DNA of 64,000 nt from Pelomonas baiyunensis (lineage in GTDB: Bacteria > Pseudomonadota > Gammaproteobacteria > Burkholderiales > Burkholderiaceae_C). A model generated the notes under the pieces. It had not been told where the DNA came from. It saw nothing but the letters and a program-made list of their open reading frames with translations, and did no database searches. Location of the stretch: the NCBI RefSeq assembly GCF_043555935.1, contig NZ_JBIGIB010000003.1:682001-746000 (forward strand). Reading direction: 5' to 3'. Of the stretch, positions 41,374 to 50,509 are shown in pieces. The position numbers and the translations under genes are program-made. Position 1 is the first letter of the stretch. Each line of letters starts with the position of its first letter.

Positions 41374-43353
41374 ATGAGCACCTCATCGCCCTCCGCCACG
41401 CCCGAACTGGGCACCGAACTGACCCTGCGCGGCATTGCGCTGGGCATCCTGATCACCTTGGTCTTCACGGCCGCCAACGTGTACTTCGGCCTCAAGGCGG
41501 GGTTGACGTTTGCGACGTCCATCCCGGCGGCCGTCATCGCCATGGCGCTGTTGCGCAAGGCGGCCGGCAACTCGATCGGCGAGACCAACATCGTGCAGAC
41601 CATCGCCTCGTCGGCGGGCACGCTGTCGTCCATCATCTTTGTGCTGCCGGGCCTGGTGATGATCGGCTGGTGGACGGGTTTCCCGTACTGGATGTCGGTC
41701 ACGCTGTGCGCGCTGGGCGGCGTGCTGGGCGTCATGTATTCCATCCCGCTGCGCCGTGCGCTGGTGACCAACTCGCCGCTGCCGTACCCGGAAGGCGTGG
41801 CCTGCGCCGAGGTGTTGAAGGTGGGGCACGCCAGCGACGGTGGCGAGAGCAACCGCCAGGGCATGGCTGCCATCGTGACCGGGGCGGTGGTGTCGGCGGG
41901 CTTCAGCATCGTGGTGGCCACGCAGGTGTTTGCGGCCAATCTGGCGCAGTACTTCCGGCTGCCGGGCGGCGAGAAGAGTGGCACCACGGGCTATGACCTG
42001 AACTTCAGCTTCGCATTGCTGGCCGTGGGCCACCTGGTGGGCCTGTGGGTGGGCATCGCCATCCTGGTGGGCGCCTGCATTGCGTGGCTGGGCGGCGTGC
42101 CGTGGTTGACCTCCGGTGTGGAGGGCGTGCCCGAGGCGGTGGCGCTGTTCGCCTGGAGCAAGAAGGTGCGCTTCATCGGCGCGGGCACCATCGCCGTGGC
42201 CGCACTGTGGACGCTGGTGAAGCTGGCCAAGCCGGTGGTGGCGGGCCTGCATGCGGCGGCCATGTCGTCGCGCGTGCGCAAGGCCGGCAAGGCCGACACG
42301 CTGCCGCGCAACGAGCGCGACATCCCCATCGGCACCGTCGGCCTCATCACGCTGGCCTGCATGCTGCCCATCGGCTTCATGCTCTCCCGCTTTGCCACCA
42401 GCGCCGGCCTGGGCGACCAGCTCGGCCTGCTGGTGGTGGGCGGCGTGGTTTATGTGGTGCTGATGAGCTTCTTCGTGGCCGCGGTGTGCGGCTACATGGC
42501 GGGGCTGATCGGCTCGTCCAACAGCCCGCTGTCGGGCGTGGGTATCTTGGTGGTGATCGGCGTGTCGCTGCTGCTGGCGTTGGTGGTGAAACCGCTGCTG
42601 CCGCCCACCACGGGCCAGGCGCTGGTGGCGTTCGCGCTGTTCGTCACGGCGGTGGTGTTCGCCGTGGCCACCATCTCCAACGACAACCTGCAAGACCTGA
42701 AGACCGGCCAGCTCGTGGACGCCACGCCCTGGCGTCAGCAGGTGGCGCTCATCATCGGCGTGCTGGCCGGTGCGGTGGTCATTCCGCCGGTGCTGGACCT
42801 GCTGAACCAGGCCTACGGCTTTGCCGGTGCGCCGGGCGCCGACGCCAAGACTGCGCTGGCCGCGCCGCAAGCCGCGCTGATCTCGGCGCTGGCCAAGGGC
42901 GTGATCCAGGGCGACCTGAACTGGAACCTGATCGGCATCGGCGCGGCCATCGGCGGCGCGTGCATCGTGGTGGACGAGGTGCTCAAGCGCAGCACCGGTG
43001 GCAAGGCCCACCTGGCCCCGCTGGCCGTGGGCCTGGGCATTTACTTGCCCATGAACAGCACCTTGACCATCGTGGTCGGCGCGGTGGCCGGCTGTCTGTT
43101 CGACCGTGCAGCCGAGCGCCGTCGTGACCCGGAAGCCACCAAACAGCTGGGCGTGCTGATGGCCTCGGGCCTCATCGTGGGCGAGAGCCTGCTGGGCGTG
43201 ATCCTGGCGGCCGTGGTGGTGTTCTCGGGCAACGGCGCACCGCTGGCGCTGGTGGGCGAGAGCTTCATGACGGCCAGCCAGCTGCTGGGCCTGCTGGCCT
43301 TCGGCGGCATCGGCTTCGGCCTGTACCGCTGGCTGCTGCAACGCGGCCGCTGA
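41374..43353 (+). CDS. OPT-family oligopeptide transporter
   Basis: 659 aa from ATG 41374 with about 14-16 membrane helices. Family segments include ELTLRGIALGILITLVFTAANVYFGLKAGLTFATSIPAAV near the N-terminus, GNSIGETNIVQTIASSAG, LPYPEGVACAEVLKVGH and GLIGSSNSPLSGVGIL. OPT proteins import oligopeptides or metal chelates using a proton gradient; the substrate cannot be inferred. It is divergent from icmF and the shared palindrome lies in the gap, so co-regulation is possible. Confidence 0.94.
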   Translation: MSTSSPSATPELGTELTLRGIALGILITLVFTAANVYFGLKAGLTFATSIPAAVIAMALLRKAAGNSIGETNIVQTIASSAGTLSSIIFVLPGLVMIGWWTGFPYWMSVTLCALGGVLGVMYSIPLRRALVTNSPLPYPEGVACAEVLKVGHASDGGESNRQGMAAIVTGAVVSAGFSIVVATQVFAANLAQYFRLPGGEKSGTTGYDLNFSFALLAVGHLVGLWVGIAILVGACIAWLGGVPWLTSGVEGVPEAVALFAWSKKVRFIGAGTIAVAALWTLVKLAKPVVAGLHAAAMSSRVRKAGKADTLPRNERDIPIGTVGLITLACMLPIGFMLSRFATSAGLGDQLGLLVVGGVVYVVLMSFFVAAVCGYMAGLIGSSNSPLSGVGILVVIGVSLLLALVVKPLLPPTTGQALVAFALFVTAVVFAVATISNDNLQDLKTGQLVDATPWRQQVALIIGVLAGAVVIPPVLDLLNQAYGFAGAPGADAKTALAAPQAALISALAKGVIQGDLNWNLIGIGAAIGGACIVVDEVLKRSTGGKAHLAPLAVGLGIYLPMNSTLTIVVGAVAGCLFDRAAERRRDPEATKQLGVLMASGLIVGESLLGVILAAVVVFSGNGAPLALVGESFMTASQLLGLLAFGGIGFGLYRWLLQRGR

Positions 43354-43357
43354 TCGG

Positions 43358-43954
43358 TCAGGCCCAGCCCAGCAGGGCGGCGCCGGCCTGCCAGCCCAGC
43401 GCCAGAAAGGTGGCCGAGCTGGCCAGGGCGCCAGCGGCCACGCCCACGGCGCCCAGCATCAGCACGCCGTCACGAGCCAGCAAGGCCACACCTGCCAGCA
43501 TCAGCGACACCGCCGGCAGCAGGTTGCCGAACGGAATCGGCAGAAAGATCAGCACGGCCATCGCCAGGGTCAGCGGGGCCAGCCACCAGCGGGCGGTGCG
43601 GCCGGCCAGCGGCGTCCAGCGCGAACGCGTCATGGGCTGCAGGCGGTCGTAGAAACGGGCCAGCAGGTCCAGGCTGCGAGCCGCGCCCTCGCGGGGCAGG
43701 TGCACCCGCGCCAGCCGGGGCGGCAGCGCCTCGTGCGGCCACAGCCACAGCATGGCCGCCAGCAGGGCCAAGCCCAGGCTCAGCACGCTGCCCACGCCTG
43801 GGATGGGCAACAGGCACGGGGCCGACAGCAACACCAACAAGCTGGCCTGCCAGGCGCCGCCGTGCGCCTCCGCCAGCGCGGCCAGCGGCACCGGCCCCGG
43901 CGGCAGCGCCCCGGCCGCATCACGCAGCCGGTTGGCGAGGTGGTTCATGTGCAT
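43358..43954 (-). CDS. ExoD-family membrane protein
   Basis: 198 aa. The segment LAALAEAHGGAWQASLLVLLSAPCLLPIPGVGSVLSLGLALLAAMLW, then LARFYDRLQPMTRSRW and IFLPIPFGNLLPAVSLMLAGVALLARDGVLMLGA are typical of the ExoD family, with four to five membrane helices. ExoD was first described as affecting exopolysaccharide synthesis in rhizobia; its biochemical role is unknown. It is convergent with the OPT gene (4-bp gap) and precedes nothing obvious of its pathway. Confidence 0.9.
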   Translation of the reverse strand: MHMNHLANRLRDAAGALPPGPVPLAALAEAHGGAWQASLLVLLSAPCLLPIPGVGSVLSLGLALLAAMLWLWPHEALPPRLARVHLPREGAARSLDLLARFYDRLQPMTRSRWTPLAGRTARWWLAPLTLAMAVLIFLPIPFGNLLPAVSLMLAGVALLARDGVLMLGAVGVAAGALASSATFLALGWQAGAALLGWA

Positions 43955-43997
43955 GGCCGGCGATGCGTGACGGTCGAGGCTTTGGGCTTGCTCGGGC

Positions 43998-44675
43998 TCA
44001 GTCGTCCGAACCCATCACACCGAACAACTGCAGCAGGCTGGTGAACAGGTTGAAGATGGACACGAACAAGCCCACGGTGGCCAGCACGTAGTTCGTCTCG
44101 CCGCCGTCCACGATCTGCTTGGTCTCAAACAGGATCAGGCCCGCCGACAGCAGCGCCACCACGGCCGAGACCGTCAGCGCCAGCGCCGGGATCTGGAAGA
44201 ACACCGCCGCCAGGCCGGCCAGCACGGCCACCACCATGCCGGCGAACAGGAAGCCGCCCATCCACGACAGGTCACGCTTGGTGGTGGTGGCGTAGGCCGA
44301 CAGGGCCAGGAAGATGGCGCCGGTGGCACCCAGCGCCAGCATCACGGTTTGGGCGCCCGAGGGCAGGGCCAGGGTGCGGGTTAGCAAGGGGCCCAGCGTC
44401 CAGCCCATGAAGCCGGTCAAGGCGAACACCAGCCCCACGGCGGCACCGCTGTTCTTCAGCTTGTGGATGCCGAACAGCAGGCCGAAATACACCACCAACG
44501 TCAGGATCAGGCCCGGCGCGGGCAGGCTGAACGCCACGGCAGCCGCGGCCACGGCGGCGCTGAACAGCAGCGTCAGCGACAGCAGCGCGTGGGTGTTGCG
44601 CAGCACGCGGTGCGCGGCGTCGCGGCTCAACGGGGCGTTGTGCGGCAGGGTGATCACGGTGGGATGGGTTTGCAT
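43998..44675 (-). CDS. Bax inhibitor-1/YccA family membrane protein
   Basis: 225 aa with about seven helices. Hallmarks are LRNTHALLSLTLLFSAAVAAAAVAF near the N-terminus, GWTLGPLL, SAYATTTKRDLSWMGGFLF and the final FETKQIVDGGETNYVLATVGLFVSIFNLFTSLLQLFG. Bacterial relatives act as pH-sensitive calcium leak channels or interact with the FtsH protease. ATG 44675 follows GGAGG at seven bases. It is divergent from nhaR across 107 bp. Confidence 0.94.
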   Translation of the reverse strand: MQTHPTVITLPHNAPLSRDAAHRVLRNTHALLSLTLLFSAAVAAAAVAFSLPAPGLILTLVVYFGLLFGIHKLKNSGAAVGLVFALTGFMGWTLGPLLTRTLALPSGAQTVMLALGATGAIFLALSAYATTTKRDLSWMGGFLFAGMVVAVLAGLAAVFFQIPALALTVSAVVALLSAGLILFETKQIVDGGETNYVLATVGLFVSIFNLFTSLLQLFGVMGSDD

Positions 44676-44782
44676 GGCAGACCTCCAGAGAAGACAGGAA
44701 CGCCGCCAGCGTAAGCAGGCGTGGCCGCATAAAAAAGCAGAGAATCGCGAACATTGGGTTCGAAATTTCTTGTGGAGTCGTC

Positions 44783-45679
44783 ATGAGCATGAGCTTCAGT
44801 TACCGCCACCTTTACTACTTCTGGGCCGTGGCCAAGGAAGGCGGGCTCACGCGGGCGGCTGAGCGGCTGGGGCTGTCGGTGCAAACCGTGTCGGCCCAGG
44901 TGCGCGAGCTGGAGCAGACGCTGGGTGCGGCGCTGCTCAAGCCTGCCGGGCGCGGCCTGGTGCTGACCGATGCCGGCCACGCTGCGCTGGAGGTGGCCGA
45001 GCAGGTGTTTGCGCTGGGCGAGACCCTGCCCGAGCGCGTGCGCGACGCCTCCACTGCGCCCGCCGTGCGCCTGGCCGTGGGCATTTCCGACGGGCTGCCC
45101 AAGCTGGTGGTGCAGCGGTTGCTGCAGCCCATCATCGACACGCCGCACCTGCGGCTGCTGTGCCACGAAGACGAGTTCGACGACCTGCTGGGCGACCTGG
45201 CCCTGCACCGGCTGGACGTGGTGCTGGCCGACCGCCCCGCGCCGCCCAACCCCAACCTGCGGGTCTACAGCCATGCGCTGGGCAGCTCGCCCATGGCCTG
45301 GTTTGCTGCGCCGCGTTGGGCGGGGGAGGCGCGGCGCAACTTCCCGGCGTCACTGGCCGATGTGCCGCTGCTGCTGCCCACCGACCACGCCGCCGTGCGG
45401 GTGCGGCTGGACCAGTGGCTGGAGCGGCACGGCATTCGCGCCCGGGTGGCGGGGGAGTTCGAGGACAGCGCGCTGCTGGCCACCTTTGGCGCCGCGGGCA
45501 TGGGCGTGTTCCCGGCGGCCGCGCTGATGACCGACAAGCTGGTGGAGCGCGACGGGCTGGTGCACGTGGGCGACTGCACGGGCGTGGAAGAAGCCTTCTA
45601 CGCCGTGGGCACTGACAAGAAGATCGCCCACCCGCTGGTGCGCCGCCTGTTGCCCCAACCGGCCGACGCGAAAGGTTGA
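44783..45679 (+). CDS. nhaR: LysR-family transcriptional activator NhaR
   Basis: 298 aa. The N-terminal winged helix-turn-helix is SYRHLYYFWAVAKEGGLTRAAERLGLSVQTVSAQVRELEQTLG, a near-standard NhaR opening. The ligand domain includes VGISDGLPKLVVQRLLQP and GAAGMGVFPAAALM, and the C-terminus YAVGTDKKIAHPLVRRL is also NhaR-like. NhaR of E. coli activates the Na+/H+ antiporter gene nhaA and the pga biofilm genes. No nhaA is seen here, so its target may be elsewhere, or be the divergent BI-1 gene. Confidence 0.9.
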   Translation: MSMSFSYRHLYYFWAVAKEGGLTRAAERLGLSVQTVSAQVRELEQTLGAALLKPAGRGLVLTDAGHAALEVAEQVFALGETLPERVRDASTAPAVRLAVGISDGLPKLVVQRLLQPIIDTPHLRLLCHEDEFDDLLGDLALHRLDVVLADRPAPPNPNLRVYSHALGSSPMAWFAAPRWAGEARRNFPASLADVPLLLPTDHAAVRVRLDQWLERHGIRARVAGEFEDSALLATFGAAGMGVFPAAALMTDKLVERDGLVHVGDCTGVEEAFYAVGTDKKIAHPLVRRLLPQPADAKG

Positions 45680-45689
45680 GTTGCTACAG

Positions 45690-45712
45690 TTGACGTTTAC
45701 GTCAATTAAACC
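45690..45712. promoter_or_regulatory. Palindromic operator upstream of isovaleryl-CoA dehydrogenase
   Basis: TTGACGTTTACGTCAA (45690-45705) with flank TTAAACC differs from the icmF/OPT copy at only one of 23 bases. It begins 10 bp after the nhaR stop and ends about 70 bp before the ivd ATG. Likely binding site of the same regulator. Confidence 0.65.
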
Positions 45713-45774
45713 GCCCTGACGCATCCGGCCTGCCACAAGCGGCCCCCGGCGCGGGCGCACTGGAGACCTTCGAC

Positions 45775-46953
45775 ATGAACCTGCCCGGCCTCAATTTCCA
45801 GCTCGGTGAAGACATCGACGCCCTGCGCGACGCGGTGCGCGCCTTTGCGGACGAAGAGATCGCCCCCCGCGCGGCCGAGATCGACCGCAACGACCAGTTC
45901 CCCATGGACCTGTGGCGCAAGATGGGCGAGCTGGGCGTGTTGGGCATCACCGTGCCCGAGCAGTACGGCGGCGCCAACATGGGCTACCTGGCCCACATGG
46001 TGGCCATGGAGGAAATCAGTCGCGCCAGCGCCTCGGTGGGCCTCTCCTACGGCGCGCACAGCAACCTGTGCGTGAACCAGATCAAGCGCAACGGCACCGA
46101 CGCCCAGCGCGCCAAGTACCTGCCCAAGCTCATCAGCGGTGAGCACGTGGGCGCGCTGGCCATGAGCGAGCCGGGCGCCGGCTCCGACGTCATCAGCATG
46201 AAGCTGCGCGCTGAAGACAAGGGCGGCTTCTACGTGCTCAACGGCAGCAAGATGTGGATCACCAACGGCCCGGACGCCGACACCCTGGTGGTGTACGCCA
46301 AGACCGAGCCCGAGCTGGGCGCGCGCGGCGTGACGGCCTTCCTCATCGAGAAGGGCATGAAGGGCTTCAGCATTGCGCAAAAGCTCGACAAGCTGGGCAT
46401 GCGCGGCAGCCACACCGGCGAGCTGGTGTTCCAGAACGTGGAAGTGCCGGCCGAGAACGTGCTGGGCGGCGTGAACAACGGCGCCAAGGTGCTGATGTCG
46501 GGCCTGGACTACGAGCGCGCCGTGCTGACCGGCGGGCCGCTGGGCATCATGCAGTCGGTCATGGACAACGTCATCCCGTACATCCACGACCGCAAGCAGT
46601 TCGGCCAGAGCATCGGTGAGTTCCAGCTCATCCAGGGCAAGGTGGCGGACATGTACACCGTGCTGCAGGCCGCTCGAAGCTTTGCTTACACCGTGGCCAA
46701 GAACCTCGACCTGCTGGGCGCCGAGCACGTGCGCCAGGTGCGCAAGGACTGCGCCTCGGTCATTCTGTGGACGGCCGAGAAGGCCACCTGGATGGCAGGC
46801 GAAGGCGTGCAGATCTTCGGCGGCAACGGCTACATCAACGAGTACCCGCTGGGCCGCCTGTGGCGCGATGCCAAGCTGTACGAAATTGGCGCCGGCACCA
46901 GTGAGATCCGCCGCATGCTGATCGGCCGCGAGCTTTTTGCGGAGACGATGTAA
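45775..46953 (+). CDS. ivd: Isovaleryl-CoA dehydrogenase (LiuA-type)
   Basis: 392 aa acyl-CoA dehydrogenase that oxidises isovaleryl-CoA to 3-methylcrotonyl-CoA in leucine catabolism, passing electrons to ETF. It has YGAHSNLCVNQI, MSEPGAGSDVISMKLRAE and KMWITNGPDADTLVVYAKT for FAD and substrate binding. The catalytic Glu characteristic of isovaleryl-type enzymes is in GLDYERAVLTGGPLGIMQ. The C-terminus IFGGNGYINEYPLGRLWRDAKLYEIGAGTSEIRRMLIGREL is standard. Other liu genes are not in the window. The upstream palindrome links it to icmF. Confidence 0.95.
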   Translation: MNLPGLNFQLGEDIDALRDAVRAFADEEIAPRAAEIDRNDQFPMDLWRKMGELGVLGITVPEQYGGANMGYLAHMVAMEEISRASASVGLSYGAHSNLCVNQIKRNGTDAQRAKYLPKLISGEHVGALAMSEPGAGSDVISMKLRAEDKGGFYVLNGSKMWITNGPDADTLVVYAKTEPELGARGVTAFLIEKGMKGFSIAQKLDKLGMRGSHTGELVFQNVEVPAENVLGGVNNGAKVLMSGLDYERAVLTGGPLGIMQSVMDNVIPYIHDRKQFGQSIGEFQLIQGKVADMYTVLQAARSFAYTVAKNLDLLGAEHVRQVRKDCASVILWTAEKATWMAGEGVQIFGGNGYINEYPLGRLWRDAKLYEIGAGTSEIRRMLIGRELFAETM

Positions 46954-46976
46954 CTCCGGGCTGGAACAATCGCGGC

Positions 46977-47651
46977 ATGACCACGTCGACACACGAGCTG
47001 CAGGACCTGCTCGATAACAACAAGCGCTGGGCCGCCGAGACCGAAGCCCAGGAGCCGGGCTTCTTCTCGCGCCTGCTTCAGCAACAGACGCCGCAGTACC
47101 TGTGGATCGGCTGCGCCGACAGCCGGGTGCCCGCCAACGAGTTGGTGGACCTGCTGCCGGGTGACCTGTTCGTGCACCGCAACGTGGCCAACGTGGTGGT
47201 GCACTCCGACCTGAACTGCCTGTCCGTCATGCAGTTCGCGGTGGACCACCTCAAGGTGCGCCACATCATCGTGGTGGGCCACAGCAACTGCGGCGGCGTG
47301 AAGGCGGCGCTGCTGGACATGCGCGTGGGCCTGGTGGAGAACTGGATTCGCCACGTGCAGGACGTGCGCCACATGCACAGCGACTGGCTCGCCACCGTGG
47401 CGGAGTCCCGCCGCGTGGACGCGCTGTGCGAGCTCAACGTGCTGGAGCAGGCCCGCAACGCCTGCCACACCACGGTGGTGCAAGACGCCTGGGCCCGCGG
47501 CCAGGAAGTGGTGGTGCACGGCTGGGTGTACGGCCTGCACAACGGCCTGCTGGAAGACCTGTCCATCACGGCCGGCAGCGCCGCCGAGGTGGACCCGGCC
47601 TACCGCCGCGCGCTGACCAAGGTCAAGACGCGCTTCGCCCCGGCCGCCTGA
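46977..47651 (+). CDS. can: Beta-class carbonic anhydrase
   Basis: 224 aa, interconverting CO2 and bicarbonate. Zinc ligands and catalytic dyad are visible in WIGCADSRVPANELV (Cys, Asp, Arg) and VVGHSNCGGVKAAL (His, Cys). The lengths and motifs match the Can/CynT group. It begins 23 bp after the ivd stop on the same strand; bicarbonate is needed by the biotin carboxylase of leucine breakdown, a plausible but unproven link. The short gap suggests co-transcription with ivd. Confidence 0.95.
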   Translation: MTTSTHELQDLLDNNKRWAAETEAQEPGFFSRLLQQQTPQYLWIGCADSRVPANELVDLLPGDLFVHRNVANVVVHSDLNCLSVMQFAVDHLKVRHIIVVGHSNCGGVKAALLDMRVGLVENWIRHVQDVRHMHSDWLATVAESRRVDALCELNVLEQARNACHTTVVQDAWARGQEVVVHGWVYGLHNGLLEDLSITAGSAAEVDPAYRRALTKVKTRFAPAA

Positions 47652-47671
47652 GCGGCCCTAGAGTCGGGGCC

Positions 47672-49420
47672 ATGTTCCCGACCCAGCTCACTGATACCCG
47701 CGCCTTCGACATCGCCCAGGCCTTGCTGGGCGGGTTTGACCACCACTACCGCCTGTTCCGCGCCACCTCGGCCGAGGCGAAGCTGCGCTTCGAGCGTGGC
47801 GACTGGGCTGGCCAGCAGCGCGCGCAGGCCCAGCGCATCGAGTTCTACGACACCCGCGTGGCCGAATGCGTGGCGCTGCTGGAGGCGCGCTTTGCGGCGT
47901 CCAGCCTGCCCATGCCGGTGTGGCAGCAGGTCAAGCTGCACTACATCGGGCTGCTCACCAACCACCGGCAGCCGGAGCTGGCGGAGACGTTTTTCAACTC
48001 GGTGTGCACGCGCATCCTGCACCACGGGTACTTCCACAACGACTTCATCTTCGTGCGGCCGGCGCTGTCCACCGAGTACATCGAGAACGACGAGCCCGGC
48101 GCCCGCCCCACCTACCGCGCCTACTACCCCACGCCCACCACGCTGCGCGAAACCGTCTCGCGCGTGATCACCAACTTCCAGCTGCGCGGTGAGTTTGTGG
48201 ACCTGCCGCGCGATGTGGACCGCGTGCTCGCCGCCGTGCAGCGCCAGCTGGGCGACATCCGCTGGCGCGCGAACTTCCAGTTCCAGGTGCTGTCCAGCCT
48301 GTTCTTCCGCAACAAGGGCGCCTACGTGGTGGGCAAGATCATCAACGGCTTCACCGAAACGCCGTTCGCCCTGCCCATCCTGCGCGACAGCCAGGGCCGC
48401 TTCTTCATCGATGCGGCCCTGTTTGGCGAAGACGACCTGGCCGTGCTGTTCAGCTTCGCCCGCGCCTACTTTCTAGTGGACATGGAGGTGCCCAGCGCCT
48501 TTGTGCAGTTCCTGCGCTCGCTCATGCCACGCAAGCCCCGCTCCGAGATCTACTCGGCGCTGGGCCTGCAAAAGCAGGGCAAGGCCCTGTTCTACCGAGA
48601 CTTCCTGACCCACCTGCGCCACAGCAGCGACGCGCTGCGCATGGCGCCCGGCATTGAAGGCATGGTGATGCTGGTGTTCGACCTGCCCAGCTACCCCTTC
48701 GTCTTCAAGGTCATCAAAGACTTCTACCCCCCGGCCAAAGACACCACCCGCGAACTCGTGCAGCGCAAGTACCTGCTGGTGAAGGCGCACGACCGCGTGG
48801 GCCGCATGGCCGACACGCTGGAGTACACCCGCGTCGCCTTCCCGCGCCGCCGCTTCAGTGAGCCCCTGCTGCGCGCGCTGCGCCACTTCTGCGCCAGCCA
48901 ACTGGAGGAAGACGGCGACGACCTCGTCATTCGCCACTGCTACATCGAGCGCCGCCTTGTGCCGCTCAACCTCTACCTGCAAGAAGCCACGCCCGAGCAG
49001 CGCGAACGCGCGGTCATCGAGTACGGCAATGCCATCAAAGACCTGGTGGCCGCCAACATCTTTCCCGGCGACATGCTGTGGAAGAACTTCGGCGTCACCC
49101 GCCACGGCAAAGTCGTGTTCTACGACTACGACGAGATCGAATACCTCACCGACTGTCACTTCCGACGCGTGCCCACGCCGCGCACGGAAGAGGAAGAGAT
49201 GTCCGGCGAAGTGTGGTACCCCGTCGGCCCGCGCGATGTGTTCCCCGAAACGTTCGCCCCCTTCCTGCTCGGCGACCCGCGCGTGCGCGAGGTGTTCATG
49301 CGCCACCACGCTGATTTGCTGGACGCCGACTTCTGGGCCGGCCACCAGCAGCGCATCCGCGCCGGGCATGTGCACGATGTGTTTCCGTACGACCCGGCGA
49401 GGCGGTTTGGCGCGAGCTGA
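47672..49420 (+). CDS. aceK: Isocitrate dehydrogenase kinase/phosphatase AceK
   Basis: 582 aa from ATG 47672. AceK switches isocitrate dehydrogenase off and on by phosphorylation, sending carbon to the glyoxylate bypass during growth on acetate or fatty acids. Family blocks include RAYYPTPTTLRETVSRVI, EGMVMLVFDLPSYPFVFKVIKDFYPPAKDTTRE (ATP-binding region) and VFYDYDEIEYLTDCHFRRVPTPR (catalytic region). Glyoxylate-cycle genes are not in the window. A -10-like TAGAGT lies seven bases before ATG with no ribosome-binding site, suggesting a leaderless or coupled start after can. Confidence 0.97.
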   Translation: MFPTQLTDTRAFDIAQALLGGFDHHYRLFRATSAEAKLRFERGDWAGQQRAQAQRIEFYDTRVAECVALLEARFAASSLPMPVWQQVKLHYIGLLTNHRQPELAETFFNSVCTRILHHGYFHNDFIFVRPALSTEYIENDEPGARPTYRAYYPTPTTLRETVSRVITNFQLRGEFVDLPRDVDRVLAAVQRQLGDIRWRANFQFQVLSSLFFRNKGAYVVGKIINGFTETPFALPILRDSQGRFFIDAALFGEDDLAVLFSFARAYFLVDMEVPSAFVQFLRSLMPRKPRSEIYSALGLQKQGKALFYRDFLTHLRHSSDALRMAPGIEGMVMLVFDLPSYPFVFKVIKDFYPPAKDTTRELVQRKYLLVKAHDRVGRMADTLEYTRVAFPRRRFSEPLLRALRHFCASQLEEDGDDLVIRHCYIERRLVPLNLYLQEATPEQRERAVIEYGNAIKDLVAANIFPGDMLWKNFGVTRHGKVVFYDYDEIEYLTDCHFRRVPTPRTEEEEMSGEVWYPVGPRDVFPETFAPFLLGDPRVREVFMRHHADLLDADFWAGHQQRIRAGHVHDVFPYDPARRFGAS

Positions 49421-49450
49421 CCTGAAACCAGCTGCAGGTCCGCGTGGCGG

Positions 49451-50389
49451 TCACCCTTGCCCCTGCAGCCAGTCTCGCGGCGCACGGCCGAAGCGCTGCT
49501 TGAACGCTCTGCTGAGGGACGACGCGGTCGAAAAGCCCAGGTCGGCGGCCACCAGTTTTTGCGGGTGACCGTCGCGCAGCCGGGCGCTGGCCAGCGTCAA
49601 GCGCCAGTCGGTGAGGTAGGCCGAAGGCGTGGTGCCTGTGGCGGCTTTGAAGCTTTCAGCGAACGCGCTGCGCGACATGCCGGCCACCGCTGCCATGCGG
49701 GCCAGGGGCCAGTCGTCCTGCGGGGCGTCATGCAGGGCCACCAGCGCGCGGGCCAGCCGAGGGTCGTTCAACCCCATCACGAGGCCGTGGGTGACGCCCA
49801 CGGCGTGGGGGTGGTCGATCACCCAGCGCAGCAGCTGGATCAACACCACCTCGAACAACCGGTCGGCCAGCAGGCGTGAGCCGCACCGGGCCCGATCGGT
49901 CTCGGCGAACAGCAGGTCCAGCGCTGGCTGCAGGCCGGGCACCGCGTCCAGCGGCACCCGCAGCAGCGCGGGCAGGGCCGCCACGATGGGGTTGCGGTCG
50001 CCCCCGTCGAAGTGCAGCGTGGCGCAGGTGAAGTCCGACCCGTCGGTGGGCGGGTTCACGAAGGTGTGGTGCACCGCGCGCGGGTACAGCAACACGGTGG
50101 GCTCTGTCACCACCAGGCGCGCCTTCAACTCGCCGCGTGGGGTGCCGCGGCGCCCCGGGTGTTCGATCTGCAATTCGCCCCGCCGCAGCACATGCAGGAA
50201 CGCGCGATCCGGCTGGGCTTCAAACACCGTGCGGCCGCACAGCGGGCCGGTGTGAAACAGCGAGGCCCGCACGTGAAAGTGGTCCAACAGCGTGGAGAGC
50301 CGGTCCACCGGCGCGGCCGGTTCTGCGAGCGCTGGCGTGGGTGTCAGTGCCGAGGTTTTGGACGATGCGTCATTTTTGGTGGACTTCAT
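49451..50389 (-). CDS. AraC-family regulator with cupin sensor (CFTR-like)
   Basis: 312 aa from ATG 50389 (50398 and 50401 are alternatives). The N-terminal cupin-like domain has FLHVLRRGELQIEHPG and TVLLYPRAVHHTFVNPP. The C-terminal AraC domain has two helix-turn-helices: WPLARMAAVAGMSRSAFAESFKAATGTTPSAYLTDWRL and LVAADLGFSTASSLSRAFKQRFGRAPRDW. It is divergent from the AhpD-like operon across 120 bp, so it probably controls it, possibly in response to an electrophile or quinone. Stop is 30 bp from the aceK stop, tail to tail. Confidence 0.9.
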   Translation of the reverse strand: MKSTKNDASSKTSALTPTPALAEPAAPVDRLSTLLDHFHVRASLFHTGPLCGRTVFEAQPDRAFLHVLRRGELQIEHPGRRGTPRGELKARLVVTEPTVLLYPRAVHHTFVNPPTDGSDFTCATLHFDGGDRNPIVAALPALLRVPLDAVPGLQPALDLLFAETDRARCGSRLLADRLFEVVLIQLLRWVIDHPHAVGVTHGLVMGLNDPRLARALVALHDAPQDDWPLARMAAVAGMSRSAFAESFKAATGTTPSAYLTDWRLTLASARLRDGHPQKLVAADLGFSTASSLSRAFKQRFGRAPRDWLQGQG

Positions 50390-50509
50390 GGCACCCATCA
50401 TCCAGTGGTGCGGGTCAAGATGCAAGGCATCGGACGGTCACCCCCCAGCACCATCAGGCGGTGTGGCCTGAGCCGGTGTTTTTTCTCCCCCTGTTTTGAA
50501 AGACGAACC

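Noticed and set aside
38511..41996. A very long open frame on the strand opposite icmF
   Set aside because: Its protein is His/Gly/Val/Ala-rich low complexity, a typical shadow of a high-G+C gene; icmF on the minus strand has clear domains and a ribosome-binding site.
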